Shown: positions 7,109 through 15,298, counted from the first letter of the stretch. The stretch: 22,736 nucleotides of DNA from Campylobacterales bacterium (GCA_015662615.1 DQTU01000133.1:1-22736), one strand, 5' to 3'. The notes: a model not told the origin generated them from the letters alone. Numbers and translations are program-made.

Positions 7109-8519
7109 CTTCGTTTAACTCTTTTAATGTGCTCATCATAGCACCTAGTTTATTGTCTACTTCAAGAAATTCTAACTCTTTTTGGCTATCTGCAACGATT
7201 CCTGCACCTGCTTGAAAGACTATTTTTTCATCATTTTTCCAAGCGGTTCGTATCGCTATAGCACTATCCATGTTTCCATCAAATCCAAAATATCCAACAG
7301 AACCACTATAAAAACCTCTTTTAATACCTTCATAATCCGCTATTAATTCCATAGCACGAATTTTTGGGGCACCTGTCATGGTTCCAGCTGTAAATGTTGC
7401 AGCAAAGAGGTCAAAAATGTCATACTTCTCATCTAAAATGGCATCTATATCACTAACCATGTGCATAACATGTGAGTATCGCTCAACCCGCATCATCTCT
7501 GTTACTTTTACAGTTCCAGTTTTTGCAACTCTTCCAACATCATTTCTGCCTAAATCTACAAGCATGAGATGTTCTGCACACTCTTTTTCATCATTCAGCA
7601 TCTCTTGTACGAGTTCTTCATCTCTCTCTATTGTCTGCCCCCGTCGTCGAGTGCCGGCTATGGGGCGTAGTAAAATATGATTATCATTGAGTCCCACCAT
7701 TACTTCTGGTGAACTTCCGACAATTGCAAAATCTTCATACTCCAATAAAAACATATAAGGTGAAGGATTTTGACTTCTTAAAACTCTATAAAAGGAGAGA
7801 GTATCTATATTGGCATGTTGTGTGAACCGATTTGACATGAGTATTTGAAATACGTCACCACTTTTTATCATCTCTTTAGATTTGTCAACCATCTCAAAAA
7901 ATTGTTTTTTATCAAATGCAAATGATCCAAGGTCTGAATTTATAGCACTTTTTTTAATTTGAGTATATAGATAAGGTTCTTGTAGATACTCTATCAATGC
8001 ATCAAGCTGATTTACAAAGCTTTCATGATGGGCAATGAGTGTGAGTTTATTGGTTTTATGTGAAAAAGCCAATACTAGTTTTGGACGTATAAGATCCAAA
8101 TCAGGAGTTTTTAGTTCATCTTTTAAACTATCCATGTGTTTCTTCAGTGTTGGTTCAAATATCTTTACAGCATCGTATCCAATATAGCCGACAAATCCAT
8201 CAATATATCCGATATTTAACTTTTTTGAGAGTTCACTATAGGGACAAGTATCAATATTTTTATAGTAGGATTTTAAAAATGAAAAGGGACTCTCTATAAG
8301 CTCTTTCGTTTTACCATTGGTATCTGTAAATATTGTAATACCATCTCTATAGGATATGCGTTCATGTGCACCTATAAAGATAAAGCTAAAATTCCCATCT
8401 TCTGAGTTTATAGCACTTTCAAACAAAAAAGAGAGCTCCTTATGGAATTTCTCTTTTAATTTTGTGTAAATGGAGATTGGTGTGAGTTGGTCAAATAGTA
8501 GTTGGCGATAAGTTAACAA
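7101..8519 (-). CDS. trpE: Anthranilate synthase component I
   Basis: TrpE converts chorismate to anthranilate, the first step to tryptophan, using ammonia from TrpG. The 472-residue protein has an N-terminal regulatory lobe with FLFES (31-35), matching the LLES-type tryptophan feedback site; this favours TrpE over PabB. The chorismate-binding domain shows RPIAGTRRRG (285-294), LVDLGRNDVGR (320-330), HVMHMVSD (350-357), AGTMTGAPKIRAMELI (378-393) and QAGAGIVADS (436-445). The start is a TTG at 8519 directly after the SPOR stop (TAATTG), supported by AGGA (complement of 8528-8531) eight bases upstream. No trpG is next to it, so the glutaminase must be encoded elsewhere. aroE follows with an 8-base overlap. 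Confidence 0.93.
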   Translation of the reverse strand: MLTYRQLLFDQLTPISIYTKLKEKFHKELSFLFESAINSEDGNFSFIFIGAHERISYRDGITIFTDTNGKTKELIESPFSFLKSYYKNIDTCPYSELSKKLNIGYIDGFVGYIGYDAVKIFEPTLKKHMDSLKDELKTPDLDLIRPKLVLAFSHKTNKLTLIAHHESFVNQLDALIEYLQEPYLYTQIKKSAINSDLGSFAFDKKQFFEMVDKSKEMIKSGDVFQILMSNRFTQHANIDTLSFYRVLRSQNPSPYMFLLEYEDFAIVGSSPEVMVGLNDNHILLRPIAGTRRRGQTIERDEELVQEMLNDEKECAEHLMLVDLGRNDVGRVAKTGTVKVTEMMRVERYSHVMHMVSDIDAILDEKYDIFDLFAATFTAGTMTGAPKIRAMELIADYEGIKRGFYSGSVGYFGFDGNMDSAIAIRTAWKNDEKIVFQAGAGIVADSQKELEFLEVDNKLGAMMSTLKELNEDG

Positions 8520-9380
8520 TTATTTTATCCTATAAATGTAAGCACTTGGATTGATTGTTGTTTGAACACTATTTAAGTCATTTCTTGCTTGATCTCTGGT
8601 TTGATAAGGACCTACAAGTACTTTTTTGATAGTACTACCTTTAATTATTACTTTATGAACAATATAATCGTATCCATTGTTTTTAATCTTTTGTAGAAAT
8701 CTACGATCTGGAAATGATTTAGAAGTTGCTCCAACTTGTATAAAATATCCACTTATGGATGAGATAGCAGTAGGTGCAGGTGTATAATCATTTATGACTT
8801 CTTTTGGTTGTGGAGTTGTTGTGATTCTTGGTGTGGATTTAGCTACAACAGTTGGCGTAATTGTTTGAACAATTACTGGAGATTTAGCTACTGTTTTCTC
8901 TATCGGTTGTGGAGTGATCTCTTTAATCTTGTCAACAACACTCTCTTGTGGTATATCAACAACGGCAGTAAGATCTACATCAACATCTTTGACTATAATA
9001 TCTTGATTTTCTAATGCATCTTGTTCTTTAAGTTTTCGAACCATCTCTTCAAACTTAAGATCTGTTTCTGAGTTTTCATCAATAATCGCCTCTTTTTTAA
9101 AGAGTGCATCACTAGTCTCATCTACTGTTGTCTTTACATTATCAGCTAACGAATCGCTAGTTTGCTCTATACTTTCTCCAATACTTGCTAAGTTTTCGCT
9201 AGGAGAAATATTTGAATTATTAAACATCTTCATTCCGATAAGAACAATTAAAAATAGTAGAACTAAAGATGCAGCAAGAAGCAATAGTTTTTTTATATTA
9301 TCCCCATTAGAACTATCTTTTTCCAATATGATATCACTTAAGTCATTTTTCCTTTTCAACTTTTCTAGTTTATCTTCCAT
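8520..9380 (-). CDS. Membrane-anchored SPOR-domain protein
   Basis: The protein has a charged cytoplasmic N-terminus (1-30), one membrane helix (about 31-52, LLLLAASLVLLFLIVLIGM), and a long Pro/Thr/Val-rich periplasmic linker (about 55-207). A C-terminal SPOR domain follows (209-286, beginning ISGYFIQVGATSKSF and containing KVLVGPYQTRDQARNDL). SPOR domains bind septal peptidoglycan stripped of stem peptides, so a division or cell-wall role like that of FtsN or DedD is likely. The exact partner cannot be told from sequence. Orthologues occupy the same place between glyA and aroE in Campylobacter. The ATG at 9380 has an AAGGAT ribosome site (complement of 9386-9391). The gene leads the SPOR-trpE-aroE operon. 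Confidence 0.85.
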   Translation of the reverse strand: MEDKLEKLKRKNDLSDIILEKDSSNGDNIKKLLLLAASLVLLFLIVLIGMKMFNNSNISPSENLASIGESIEQTSDSLADNVKTTVDETSDALFKKEAIIDENSETDLKFEEMVRKLKEQDALENQDIIVKDVDVDLTAVVDIPQESVVDKIKEITPQPIEKTVAKSPVIVQTITPTVVAKSTPRITTTPQPKEVINDYTPAPTAISSISGYFIQVGATSKSFPDRRFLQKIKNNGYDYIVHKVIIKGSTIKKVLVGPYQTRDQARNDLNSVQTTINPSAYIYRIK

Positions 9381-9438
9381 CTTTCATCCTTATTTTATCT
9401 GATACAATATATTTGTTTTTATAAATATATTTTTACTT

Positions 9439-9447
9439 ATTCTAGCA
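9439..9447 (-). promoter_or_regulatory. Probable extended -10 promoter of SPOR-trpE-aroE
   Basis: On the minus strand the bases read TGCTAGAAT, the same extended -10 as upstream of pal. It sits 59 bases before the SPOR ATG and just past the end of the DUF1882 gene, the right place to start a separate operon. The leader between (9381-9438) is very AT-rich and holds no obvious attenuator or T-box for tryptophan. Confidence 0.55.
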
Positions 9448-9451
9448 ATTT

Positions 9452-9994
9452 TTACATATGTTTTGCCCAAGAAGCACCACGCTCTTTGGCATAAATTTTC
9501 ATTGGTAAATTTAAAATATTAAATTCTCTTGGAATATCTTGGTTGGGAATCATTTTCCATTCCCGAGGAAGTTTCATGGCTAACTTTGCTGATAGTGTTT
9601 TTGAGAGTTGATACGCTTCTTGAAGTGTTGTATGCCCTTTATGAACATAGAGATGTAAATGACCGGTAGTCTTACTTTCATAGGCTGTAAAGTTTAAAAA
9701 ACCTTCTTCTCGAAGCATGAGTTGTGCTCGATGCCAAAATTTTTCTGGATTTCTTCCATTGTAATCAAATACAATATTTTCTACTTTATCTCTAGAATTA
9801 ATAATAGAGTGAGCAACCATGATCTTTCCATCTCCATGGTTGCTCATGATGGATCTTGAGAGGGTAGAATCTACTCTCTCATATTTGTCAAAGAACATTT
9901 TGCCTTTATGATTTATCTTGTTGATAATTTTATCTTGTTTGATCCAATAGTGATCTGTAACCATTTTTATGAGTGAAATATCAACACTATACAT
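9452..9994 (-). CDS. DUF1882-type conserved protein of unknown function
   Basis: The 180-residue soluble protein has no signal peptide and no membrane helix. From memory it belongs to a Campylobacterota family labelled DUF1882, found beside glyA in Campylobacter as well. Visible segments are IVFDYNG (74-80), SKTTGHLHLYVHKGH (107-121) and REFNILNLPMKIYAKERGAS (156-175). The order of an h-h-D strand, a helix, an S-x-x-G-x-H-x-H strand and a terminal R-x-x-x-I-x-x-L-P resembles the archaeo-eukaryotic primase fold as seen in LigD polymerase domains. The second acidic residue of the catalytic DxD pair is not present (FDYN). This is an inference; no function is known. The gene lies 12 bases after glyA with ribosome site AAGGAT, so it belongs to the fur-lysS-glyA transcript. 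Confidence 0.8.
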   Translation of the reverse strand: MYSVDISLIKMVTDHYWIKQDKIINKINHKGKMFFDKYERVDSTLSRSIMSNHGDGKIMVAHSIINSRDKVENIVFDYNGRNPEKFWHRAQLMLREEGFLNFTAYESKTTGHLHLYVHKGHTTLQEAYQLSKTLSAKLAMKLPREWKMIPNQDIPREFNILNLPMKIYAKERGASWAKHM

Positions 9995-10006
9995 AGGCGT
10001 TATCCT

Positions 10007-11254
10007 TTAATAAATTGCTTGATCGTAAATTACAAAACCGCTTGCTAGCGCTTTCATCTCATCTTTGATCTTTGCATGAAGTGTAGAGTCTTCGATATTG
10101 TCTAAAACATCAGCTATTTTTCCAGCGATGATTTCAAACTCTTTTATTTTCATTCCACGTGCGGTAAGGGCAGGGGAACCGATACGGATACCACTGGTTA
10201 CAAATGGACTTCTAGTCTCTCCTGGAACGGTATTTTTATTTACAGTAATTCCAGCATCTCCTAAAGCCACGTCAGCATCTTTTCCACTGAACTCTTTATC
10301 TAAAAATGAGACAAGCACAAGATGGTTATCTGTACCACCACTGACTACATCATATCCTCTTTTGATAAGTACATCTGAAAGAACTTTTGCATTTGCTTTA
10401 ACATCTTTAGCATATGCTTTCCATTCAGGTTGTAAGTTCTCACCAAATCCAACGGCTTTACCCGCTATCACATGAACCAACGGTCCACCTTGAATTCCTG
10501 GGAAAATTGCTGAATTGATTTTTTTAGCAAGATCTTCATCATTGGTCATAATCATTCCACCACGAGGACCTCTTAAGGTTTTATGTGTAGTTGTAGTTAC
10601 AACATCACAGTATGGAAATGGGCTAGGGTGTTCTCCTGCGGCAACAAGTCCTGCGATATGTGCGATATCGGCAAATAAAATTGCTCCCACTTCATCTGCG
10701 ATCTCTCTAAACTTAGCGAAATCTATTTCTCTAGGATAAGCACTTGCACCACAGATAATCATCTTTGGTTTGACGATTTTTGCGATGTCCAAAACTCGTT
10801 CATAATTGATGCGACCATCCATCTCAACTCCATAAAAGAAGCTAGAATAAGTTTTACCAGAACTACTTACTTTTGAACCATGTGTTAAGTGTCCACCATG
10901 ACTTAAATCCATTCCAAGAATTTTGTCAAATGGTTTTAAAAGTGCTTGATAAACACCTTGGTTTGCTTGACTTCCAGAGTGTGGTTGGACATTTGCAAAC
11001 TTACATCCAAAAAGTTCACATGCTCGGTCAATTGCTAATTGTTCAACTTGATCTGCAAATTCACATCCGCCATAATATCTTTTGTACGGATAACCCTCAG
11101 CATATTTGTTGGTAAAGATACTTCCCATTGCTTCCATGACCGCAGGTGAAGTAAAGTTCTCACTTGCAATCATCTCTAAATGGTCAGTTTGTCTCTGTAG
11201 TTCTTTTTGTAAAATTTCATATACTTTTGGATCATCTTTTTCTAAAAAATTCAT
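10007..11254 (-). CDS. glyA: Serine hydroxymethyltransferase
   Basis: GlyA interconverts serine and glycine with tetrahydrofolate and supplies one-carbon units; it is a cytosolic PLP enzyme. The 415-residue protein is full length. Signatures are SENFTSPAV (31-39), YAEGYPYKRYYGG (51-63), VQPHSGSQAN (89-98), ADIAHIAGLVAAG (195-207), and the PLP-binding TTTTHKTLRGPRGG with Lys225. The C-terminal part has GITVNKNTVPGE and SGIRIGSPALTARG. Its ATG overlaps the lysS stop by one base (TAATG), showing tight translational coupling. Confidence 0.98.
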   Translation of the reverse strand: MNFLEKDDPKVYEILQKELQRQTDHLEMIASENFTSPAVMEAMGSIFTNKYAEGYPYKRYYGGCEFADQVEQLAIDRACELFGCKFANVQPHSGSQANQGVYQALLKPFDKILGMDLSHGGHLTHGSKVSSSGKTYSSFFYGVEMDGRINYERVLDIAKIVKPKMIICGASAYPREIDFAKFREIADEVGAILFADIAHIAGLVAAGEHPSPFPYCDVVTTTTHKTLRGPRGGMIMTNDEDLAKKINSAIFPGIQGGPLVHVIAGKAVGFGENLQPEWKAYAKDVKANAKVLSDVLIKRGYDVVSGGTDNHLVLVSFLDKEFSGKDADVALGDAGITVNKNTVPGETRSPFVTSGIRIGSPALTARGMKIKEFEIIAGKIADVLDNIEDSTLHAKIKDEMKALASGFVIYDQAIY

Positions 11255-12762
11255 TAGTTTTTTTCCTCTTCATTCTCGTCTTGTTTTTTAATTGGTTTCA
11301 TTGCTGGAAATAGTATAGCATCTCTAATAGATTGCTGGTTTGTTAAAAGCATCACAAGCCTATCTATTCCTATACCTTGTCCAGCTGTCGGTGGTAATCC
11401 GTAACCAAGTGCGTGACAATAATCTTCATCCATCTCATGTGCTTCATCATCTCCACTATCTTTATGCTCCATCTGTTTGGAAAATCTCTCATATTGGTCA
11501 ATTGGGTCATTTAGCTCATTAAATCCATTTGCTATTTCTTGACCTGCTGCAAAAAACTCAAATCTATCTGCGATTTGTGGATCTTCATCATTTCGTCTTG
11601 CAAGTGGGCTTATATCTATCGGATAGTGTGTTAAAAATGTTGGATTGATTAATTTTTTCTCAACAAACTCGTCAAATATCTCTTCTTGAAGTTTTGCTAA
11701 AGGAAGTGTTTTATCAAATTTTATCTTCTTAGATTCTAAAAATGCGATCAATGCATCTGTATCTCTTACATCTTCTTTTTTCACACCTGCAATATCCACA
11801 AGTGCATCTTCCCATTTTATCTTTGCAAATGGAGTAGAATAGTCAATCTCCATATCTCCAAAAGGAAGTTTTGTCTCTAAGCCCAAATCTTGGATAAGCT
11901 TTTCAAACAGATCTTCCGTAAGTTTCATCAAGTCTTCAAAGTTATGGTATGCCCAGTAAAACTCAAGCATGGTAAATTCAGGGTTATGTGTTTGATCTAT
12001 CCCCTCATTTCTAAAGTTTCTGTTGATTTCAAAGACCGCTTCAAACCCACCCACAACAAGTCGTTTGAGGTAAAGCTCTGGTGCAATTCTCAAAAATCTC
12101 TCTATCCCTAAAGCATTATGATGCGTGATAAAAGGTTTGGCATTTGCTCCACCAGCTATTGGGTGCATCATAGGAGTTTCAACTTCTAAAAAGCCTTTGT
12201 CCTCAAAAAATCTTCTTGTTATGCTAACAATGTTGCTTCTAGTTCTAAAGTTCTCTTTTACATCTGGATTCATAATCATATCGAGGTAGCGTTGTCTATA
12301 TCTTAGTTCGATATCTGTTAAGCCATGAAACTTCTCTGGAAGTGGTTTTATCGATTTTGTAGCGAGAGAAAGTTTTGTTACATGCACCGAAAGTTCTCCT
12401 GTTTTAGTAACAAATGGATAACCCTCTACCGTGATGATATCTCCCACTTCTATAAGTTTTTTAAAAACAGTGTTGTAAAAACCCTCTGGAAGATTATCTC
12501 TTGAGACATAAATTTGAATTAATCCGCTGTCATCTTCTATCTTGACAAAAGCTGCTTTTCCCATAATGCGTAAAAATTTTATTCTTCCGCTTAGTGTTGC
12601 ATTTTGACTCTCATCTCTATCTGTCACTTCAGAGAATTTTTCTTTAAACTCTGCTGTTGTAGTATCTTTAGTGATATTATGTGGATAAGGCTGGTGTCCT
12701 AATTCTTTTAGTTGGTTAGCTTTTTCTATTCGTTGTAGTTCATATTGGTTGTCGAAAATCAA
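11254..12762 (-). CDS. lysS: Lysyl-tRNA synthetase, class II
   Basis: LysS charges tRNA-Lys. The 502-residue protein has an N-terminal OB-fold anticodon-binding domain (about 56-138, LSGRIKFLRIMGKAAFVKI). The class II catalytic core holds motif 1 around 178-200 (RRFFEDKGFLEVETPMMHP), motif 2 at 246-266 (INRNFRNEGIDQTHNPEFTM) and motif 3 near the C-terminus (GLPPTAGQGIGIDRLVML). Two residue blocks that contact lysine, FAAGQEIANGFNELNDP and HNPEFTMLEFYW, are intact. The ribosome site AGGAGA lies in the 9-base gap after fur. Confidence 0.98.
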   Translation of the reverse strand: MIFDNQYELQRIEKANQLKELGHQPYPHNITKDTTTAEFKEKFSEVTDRDESQNATLSGRIKFLRIMGKAAFVKIEDDSGLIQIYVSRDNLPEGFYNTVFKKLIEVGDIITVEGYPFVTKTGELSVHVTKLSLATKSIKPLPEKFHGLTDIELRYRQRYLDMIMNPDVKENFRTRSNIVSITRRFFEDKGFLEVETPMMHPIAGGANAKPFITHHNALGIERFLRIAPELYLKRLVVGGFEAVFEINRNFRNEGIDQTHNPEFTMLEFYWAYHNFEDLMKLTEDLFEKLIQDLGLETKLPFGDMEIDYSTPFAKIKWEDALVDIAGVKKEDVRDTDALIAFLESKKIKFDKTLPLAKLQEEIFDEFVEKKLINPTFLTHYPIDISPLARRNDEDPQIADRFEFFAAGQEIANGFNELNDPIDQYERFSKQMEHKDSGDDEAHEMDEDYCHALGYGLPPTAGQGIGIDRLVMLLTNQQSIRDAILFPAMKPIKKQDENEEEKN

Positions 12763-12771
12763 TTATTTCTC

Positions 12772-13230
12772 CTAAGTATTTTGACATTTTTTGCAGATTC
12801 CGTAGAGTTGCATTAAGTGGTTTGTTAATTTAAAGTCGTGCATTTTAGCGATTTTCTCTTGAAGTTTTTCTATTTCTTGATTCTCAAACTCAACTATAGT
12901 TCCACATTTTTCACAAATAAGGTGATCATGGTGAGGTTTATTCCCTAGTTCAAACTTTTTTCCAGCTGATCCAAAAGAGATTGAAGTTGCGATATGGTTC
13001 TCTTCGAGTAGGTTTAGTGTTCTGTAAACTGTTGTTATACCTGTGTTTAGCTCAGGATAGTTCTTTTTTACAAGTATATAAAGATTTTCTGGCGTAAAGT
13101 GATCTGGATGGTCATAAAGTGTTTTAAGAATTGCTTCTCTTTGTGTTGTGTACTTTAAGTTATTTCTTTTTAGAAGAGCCTTGAATCTCTCCAAGAGCTC
13201 TTCATAAGATAAATTTTCAATGCTCTTCAT
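12772..13230 (-). CDS. fur: Ferric uptake regulator Fur
   Basis: Fur is an iron-sensing repressor. The 152-residue protein has a winged-helix DNA-binding domain (about 15-85, with LKYTTQREAILKTL and TGITTVYRTLNLL). The dimerisation domain starts with the metal-binding HHDHLICEKCG (100-110: His100, His101, His103, Cys106, Cys109). A second CxxC (Cys146, Cys149) lies at the end, so a structural zinc site with four Cys is present. The extended N-terminus of about 12 residues before the HTH is usual for Campylobacterota Fur. The order fur-lysS-glyA as in Campylobacter supports Fur over PerR. A Fur-box-like dyad upstream of cvpA suggests autoregulation. Confidence 0.92.
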   Translation of the reverse strand: MKSIENLSYEELLERFKALLKRNNLKYTTQREAILKTLYDHPDHFTPENLYILVKKNYPELNTGITTVYRTLNLLEENHIATSISFGSAGKKFELGNKPHHDHLICEKCGTIVEFENQEIEKLQEKIAKMHDFKLTNHLMQLYGICKKCQNT

Positions 13231-13233
13231 ATG

Positions 13234-13770
13234 TTACTCCGATTGTACGTTTATTTTTTCTACGGCTTTTTCATTTAATTGACTTGGGTCTATTTGTACG
13301 ATCTTAGAACCTACCTCTTTAAAAATTGGGTACATCATACTCCCCTCAAATATAGAGTTAAGACTGCTTCTAAAAATTCCGATACTAGAAAGGACATAGA
13401 TTATGACTGAAAATATGAGAAAAATTTTAGCTCCGCCAACAATAAAACCTAAAATTTTATCAACAATTCCTAAACCGCTTGAGTTGACGAGTTTTCCAAG
13501 CATAGAACCTACAAAAGTAGCAATAATCCAAAAGAGGATCAATACAGCGATAAAACCTATAAGATAGATAGAAGCTTTATTTTGTAGATTTAAAAAGTTT
13601 GCATCAGCATACTCTCCAGCAACTTGTGCGTACTTAGAGGCGATAAAAATACCACCGATAATGCCGATAAGTCCAAAAACCTCTTTAACAAACCCCCGAA
13701 GAATTCCTTTTATGCCTAAAAAAAGAATGAGTGCAATTGAAACTAAGTCTAATAGTGATACATTTTCCAT
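13234..13770 (-). CDS. cvpA: CvpA family membrane protein
   Basis: The 178-residue protein has four predicted membrane segments (about 5-22, 28-46, 66-90 and 105-128). It shows the CvpA family start NVSLLDLVSIALILFLGIKGILRGFVKEVFGLIGIIGGIF, abbreviated here by its key residues: the G-x-x-x-G-x-x-x-E helix pair near 20-32. Family members are linked to colicin V production, biofilms and envelope homeostasis; the molecular role is not settled. The C-terminal 50 residues are soluble. The gene heads the cvpA-fur-lysS-glyA-DUF1882 transcript; its stop is 3 bases before the fur ATG. The ribosome site AAAGG is placed rather far (about 11 bases) from the ATG. Confidence 0.88.
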   Translation of the reverse strand: MENVSLLDLVSIALILFLGIKGILRGFVKEVFGLIGIIGGIFIASKYAQVAGEYADANFLNLQNKASIYLIGFIAVLILFWIIATFVGSMLGKLVNSSGLGIVDKILGFIVGGAKIFLIFSVIIYVLSSIGIFRSSLNSIFEGSMMYPIFKEVGSKIVQIDPSQLNEKAVEKINVQSE

Positions 13771-13787
13771 AAAACAAATTACCTTTT

Positions 13788-13810
13788 ATAATGATATTGT
13801 CAATCATTAT
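13788..13810. promoter_or_regulatory. Fur-box-like dyad at the cvpA-fur promoter
   Basis: The arms ATAATGAT (13788-13795) and ATCATTAT (13803-13810) are exact reverse complements, separated by seven bases (ATTGTCA). Both arms match the half-sites of the classical Fur box (GATAATGAT/ATCATTATC), though the spacing is wider than in the 19-bp consensus. The right arm overlaps the extended -10 of the promoter reading towards cvpA-fur, so a bound repressor would block it. The simplest reading is iron-dependent autoregulation by the fur product encoded two genes away. Confidence 0.55.
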
Positions 13811-13814
13811 ATCA
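13806..13814 (-). promoter_or_regulatory. Probable extended -10 promoter of cvpA-fur-lysS-glyA
   Basis: On the minus strand the bases read TGATATAAT, a perfect TGn-TATAAT extended -10, 36 bases upstream of the cvpA ATG. It is the best promoter match in the window and overlaps one arm of the Fur-box-like dyad. Confidence 0.65.
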
Positions 13815-13853
13815 GATAAATGTTTATAGAAGTTTGTTTAGAGGTGCCCTTTA

Positions 13854-14951
13854 TTAAACTCCGATTTTCCCTTTGAGTTCTTCAGGTTGTGATGCAACAT
13901 GTAGTGCATCCTCTTTTCTAATAATGTTTTTTTCAACATAATGTGCTAGAGCCTGTGTTTGTGTCTGCATGCCTGTATTTGCTTGATTCAATTGCATTTG
14001 TGAATAGAGTTGGTGTATCTTATTTTCACGAATAAGGTTGGAAATTGCGTGATTGTTGATCATGATTTCTTGTGCTGCCACCCGCCCTTTTGTTTTTTTA
14101 GGAAGCAGCATTTGCGAGATAACACAAGCTAATGAAATAGAGAGCATATTTCTAATTTGGAGCTGCTCACTTCCGTCAAATGTGTCAACAATTCTATTGA
14201 TCGTTTGAACTGCAGAGTTTGTATGAAGCGTACCAAAGACCAAGTGACCAGTTTCAGCGGCTGTTAATGCTGCTTCAATTGTCTCTTTATCACGCATCTC
14301 TCCGACAAGAATGATATCTGGATCTTCACGCATGGCATATTTGAGCGCTGAGGAGAAACTTTTTGTATCTTCTCCTACGTTTCTGTGTGAAAAGAGTGAT
14401 TTTTTGTTTTGGTGGATAAATTCTACAGGATCTTCAACAGTAATGATATGTTTATGTTCATGCATGTTGATCTCATTTATGAGTGCAGCGAGTGTAGTTG
14501 ACTTACCACTTCCAGTAGGTCCTGTAACTAAAATAAGACCTTTTTCTCTTTTGATAATCTCTTTAAAAATTGCTGGAGCATTCAAATCATCAAGTGTTGG
14601 AATTTCTGTAGGGATGATTCTAAAAGCTGCCGCTAATTCATTGCCAAAGGTGTAATAGTAGTTTCCACGAAATCGTCCAACATTTGGAATTGCGATCGCA
14701 AAATCAACCTCTTTATGCTCTTCAAGTTGTTTTTTCTGTTTGTCTGTGATGAGGGTATAACACATTTTTTCGATCGTTTGACCATCAAGAATGGCTAAAT
14801 TTAGAGGGACAAGTTTCCCATCTATTCTGATTTGTGGTTCACTTCTACTAACTAAGTGCAGATCTGATGCACCATGGGCAACAACATTTTTCAGAAGTGT
14901 GTTGATGTCCATTGATTGAGCTTGTGGTCTTTCTAGCGTTGCTGATTCCAT
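13854..14951 (-). CDS. pilT: PilT-type twitching/retraction ATPase
   Basis: This is a hexameric secretion-type ATPase that powers retraction of type IV pili. The 365-residue protein has an N-terminal PAS-like domain (about 15-115, with GASDLHLVSRSEPQIRIDG). Walker A is GPTGSGKST (144-152), the Asp box TVEDPVE (171-177), Walker B PDIILVGE (211-218) and the His box GHLVFGTLHT (235-244). The segment AISNLIRENKIHQ near the C-terminus matches the AIRNLIRE motif typical of PilT rather than PilB. No pilin or other pilus gene is adjacent. The ATG is preceded by AAGGAAT 25 bases downstream of gatC, so gatC-pilT is a unit. Confidence 0.94.
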   Translation of the reverse strand: MESATLERPQAQSMDINTLLKNVVAHGASDLHLVSRSEPQIRIDGKLVPLNLAILDGQTIEKMCYTLITDKQKKQLEEHKEVDFAIAIPNVGRFRGNYYYTFGNELAAAFRIIPTEIPTLDDLNAPAIFKEIIKREKGLILVTGPTGSGKSTTLAALINEINMHEHKHIITVEDPVEFIHQNKKSLFSHRNVGEDTKSFSSALKYAMREDPDIILVGEMRDKETIEAALTAAETGHLVFGTLHTNSAVQTINRIVDTFDGSEQLQIRNMLSISLACVISQMLLPKKTKGRVAAQEIMINNHAISNLIRENKIHQLYSQMQLNQANTGMQTQTQALAHYVEKNIIRKEDALHVASQPEELKGKIGV

Positions 14952-14976
14952 TTAATATTCCTTGCATAATTGTTTT

Positions 14977-15267
14977 TTACTCAATTATTTTTGGAACAAC
15001 AAAGAAACCTCCCGCAGTTTTTGGTGCATTTTCTAAAATCGTTTTAATGATCTTAGGGTCAGTGCTTGGGATATCCTCTCTAAAAGGAGTTCCTCCGCTA
15101 ATTGTTGAGAAAGAAGCTTCTTCATGCTCCAAATCTAATTCACCTAGATTTTCAACAAAATCGACAATTTGACCAATTTCCTTAATAGTATCTTCTCTTT
15201 TAGACGCTTCAATCTGTAAAGAGGAGAGTTTTTCTAATTTTTGAAGTAGGGTTTCATCTATTTTCAT
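14977..15267 (-). CDS. gatC: Asp/Glu-tRNA amidotransferase subunit C
   Basis: GatC is the small subunit that clamps GatA and GatB in the enzyme converting Asp-tRNA(Asn) and Glu-tRNA(Gln) to the amidated forms. The 96-residue protein has the family pattern IDETLLQKLEKLSSLQIEA at the start, a helix with IGQIVDFVENLGELDLE in the middle, and an end with FREDIPSTDP and FFVVPKIIE. Length and motifs are normal. gatA and gatB are not in the window; separation of gatC from them is common in this group. A TGn-type -10 (complement of 15299-15307) precedes it. Confidence 0.95.
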   Translation of the reverse strand: MKIDETLLQKLEKLSSLQIEASKREDTIKEIGQIVDFVENLGELDLEHEEASFSTISGGTPFREDIPSTDPKIIKTILENAPKTAGGFFVVPKIIE

Positions 15268-15298
15268 CAGCTTTAATACCTTTATAAATTATGTAAAT

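Noticed and set aside
10098..10739. Open frames on the plus strand opposite glyA (125 and 74 codons)
   Set aside because: They lie antisense to a strongly conserved gene, and the translations show no recognisable family.
13815..13853. Intrinsic terminator after pilT
   Set aside because: Only short, weak complementarity and no T-run after a stable stem were seen.
14311..14655. 114-codon open frame opposite pilT
   Set aside because: It is antisense to the Walker A/B region of pilT and is explained as a shadow of it.
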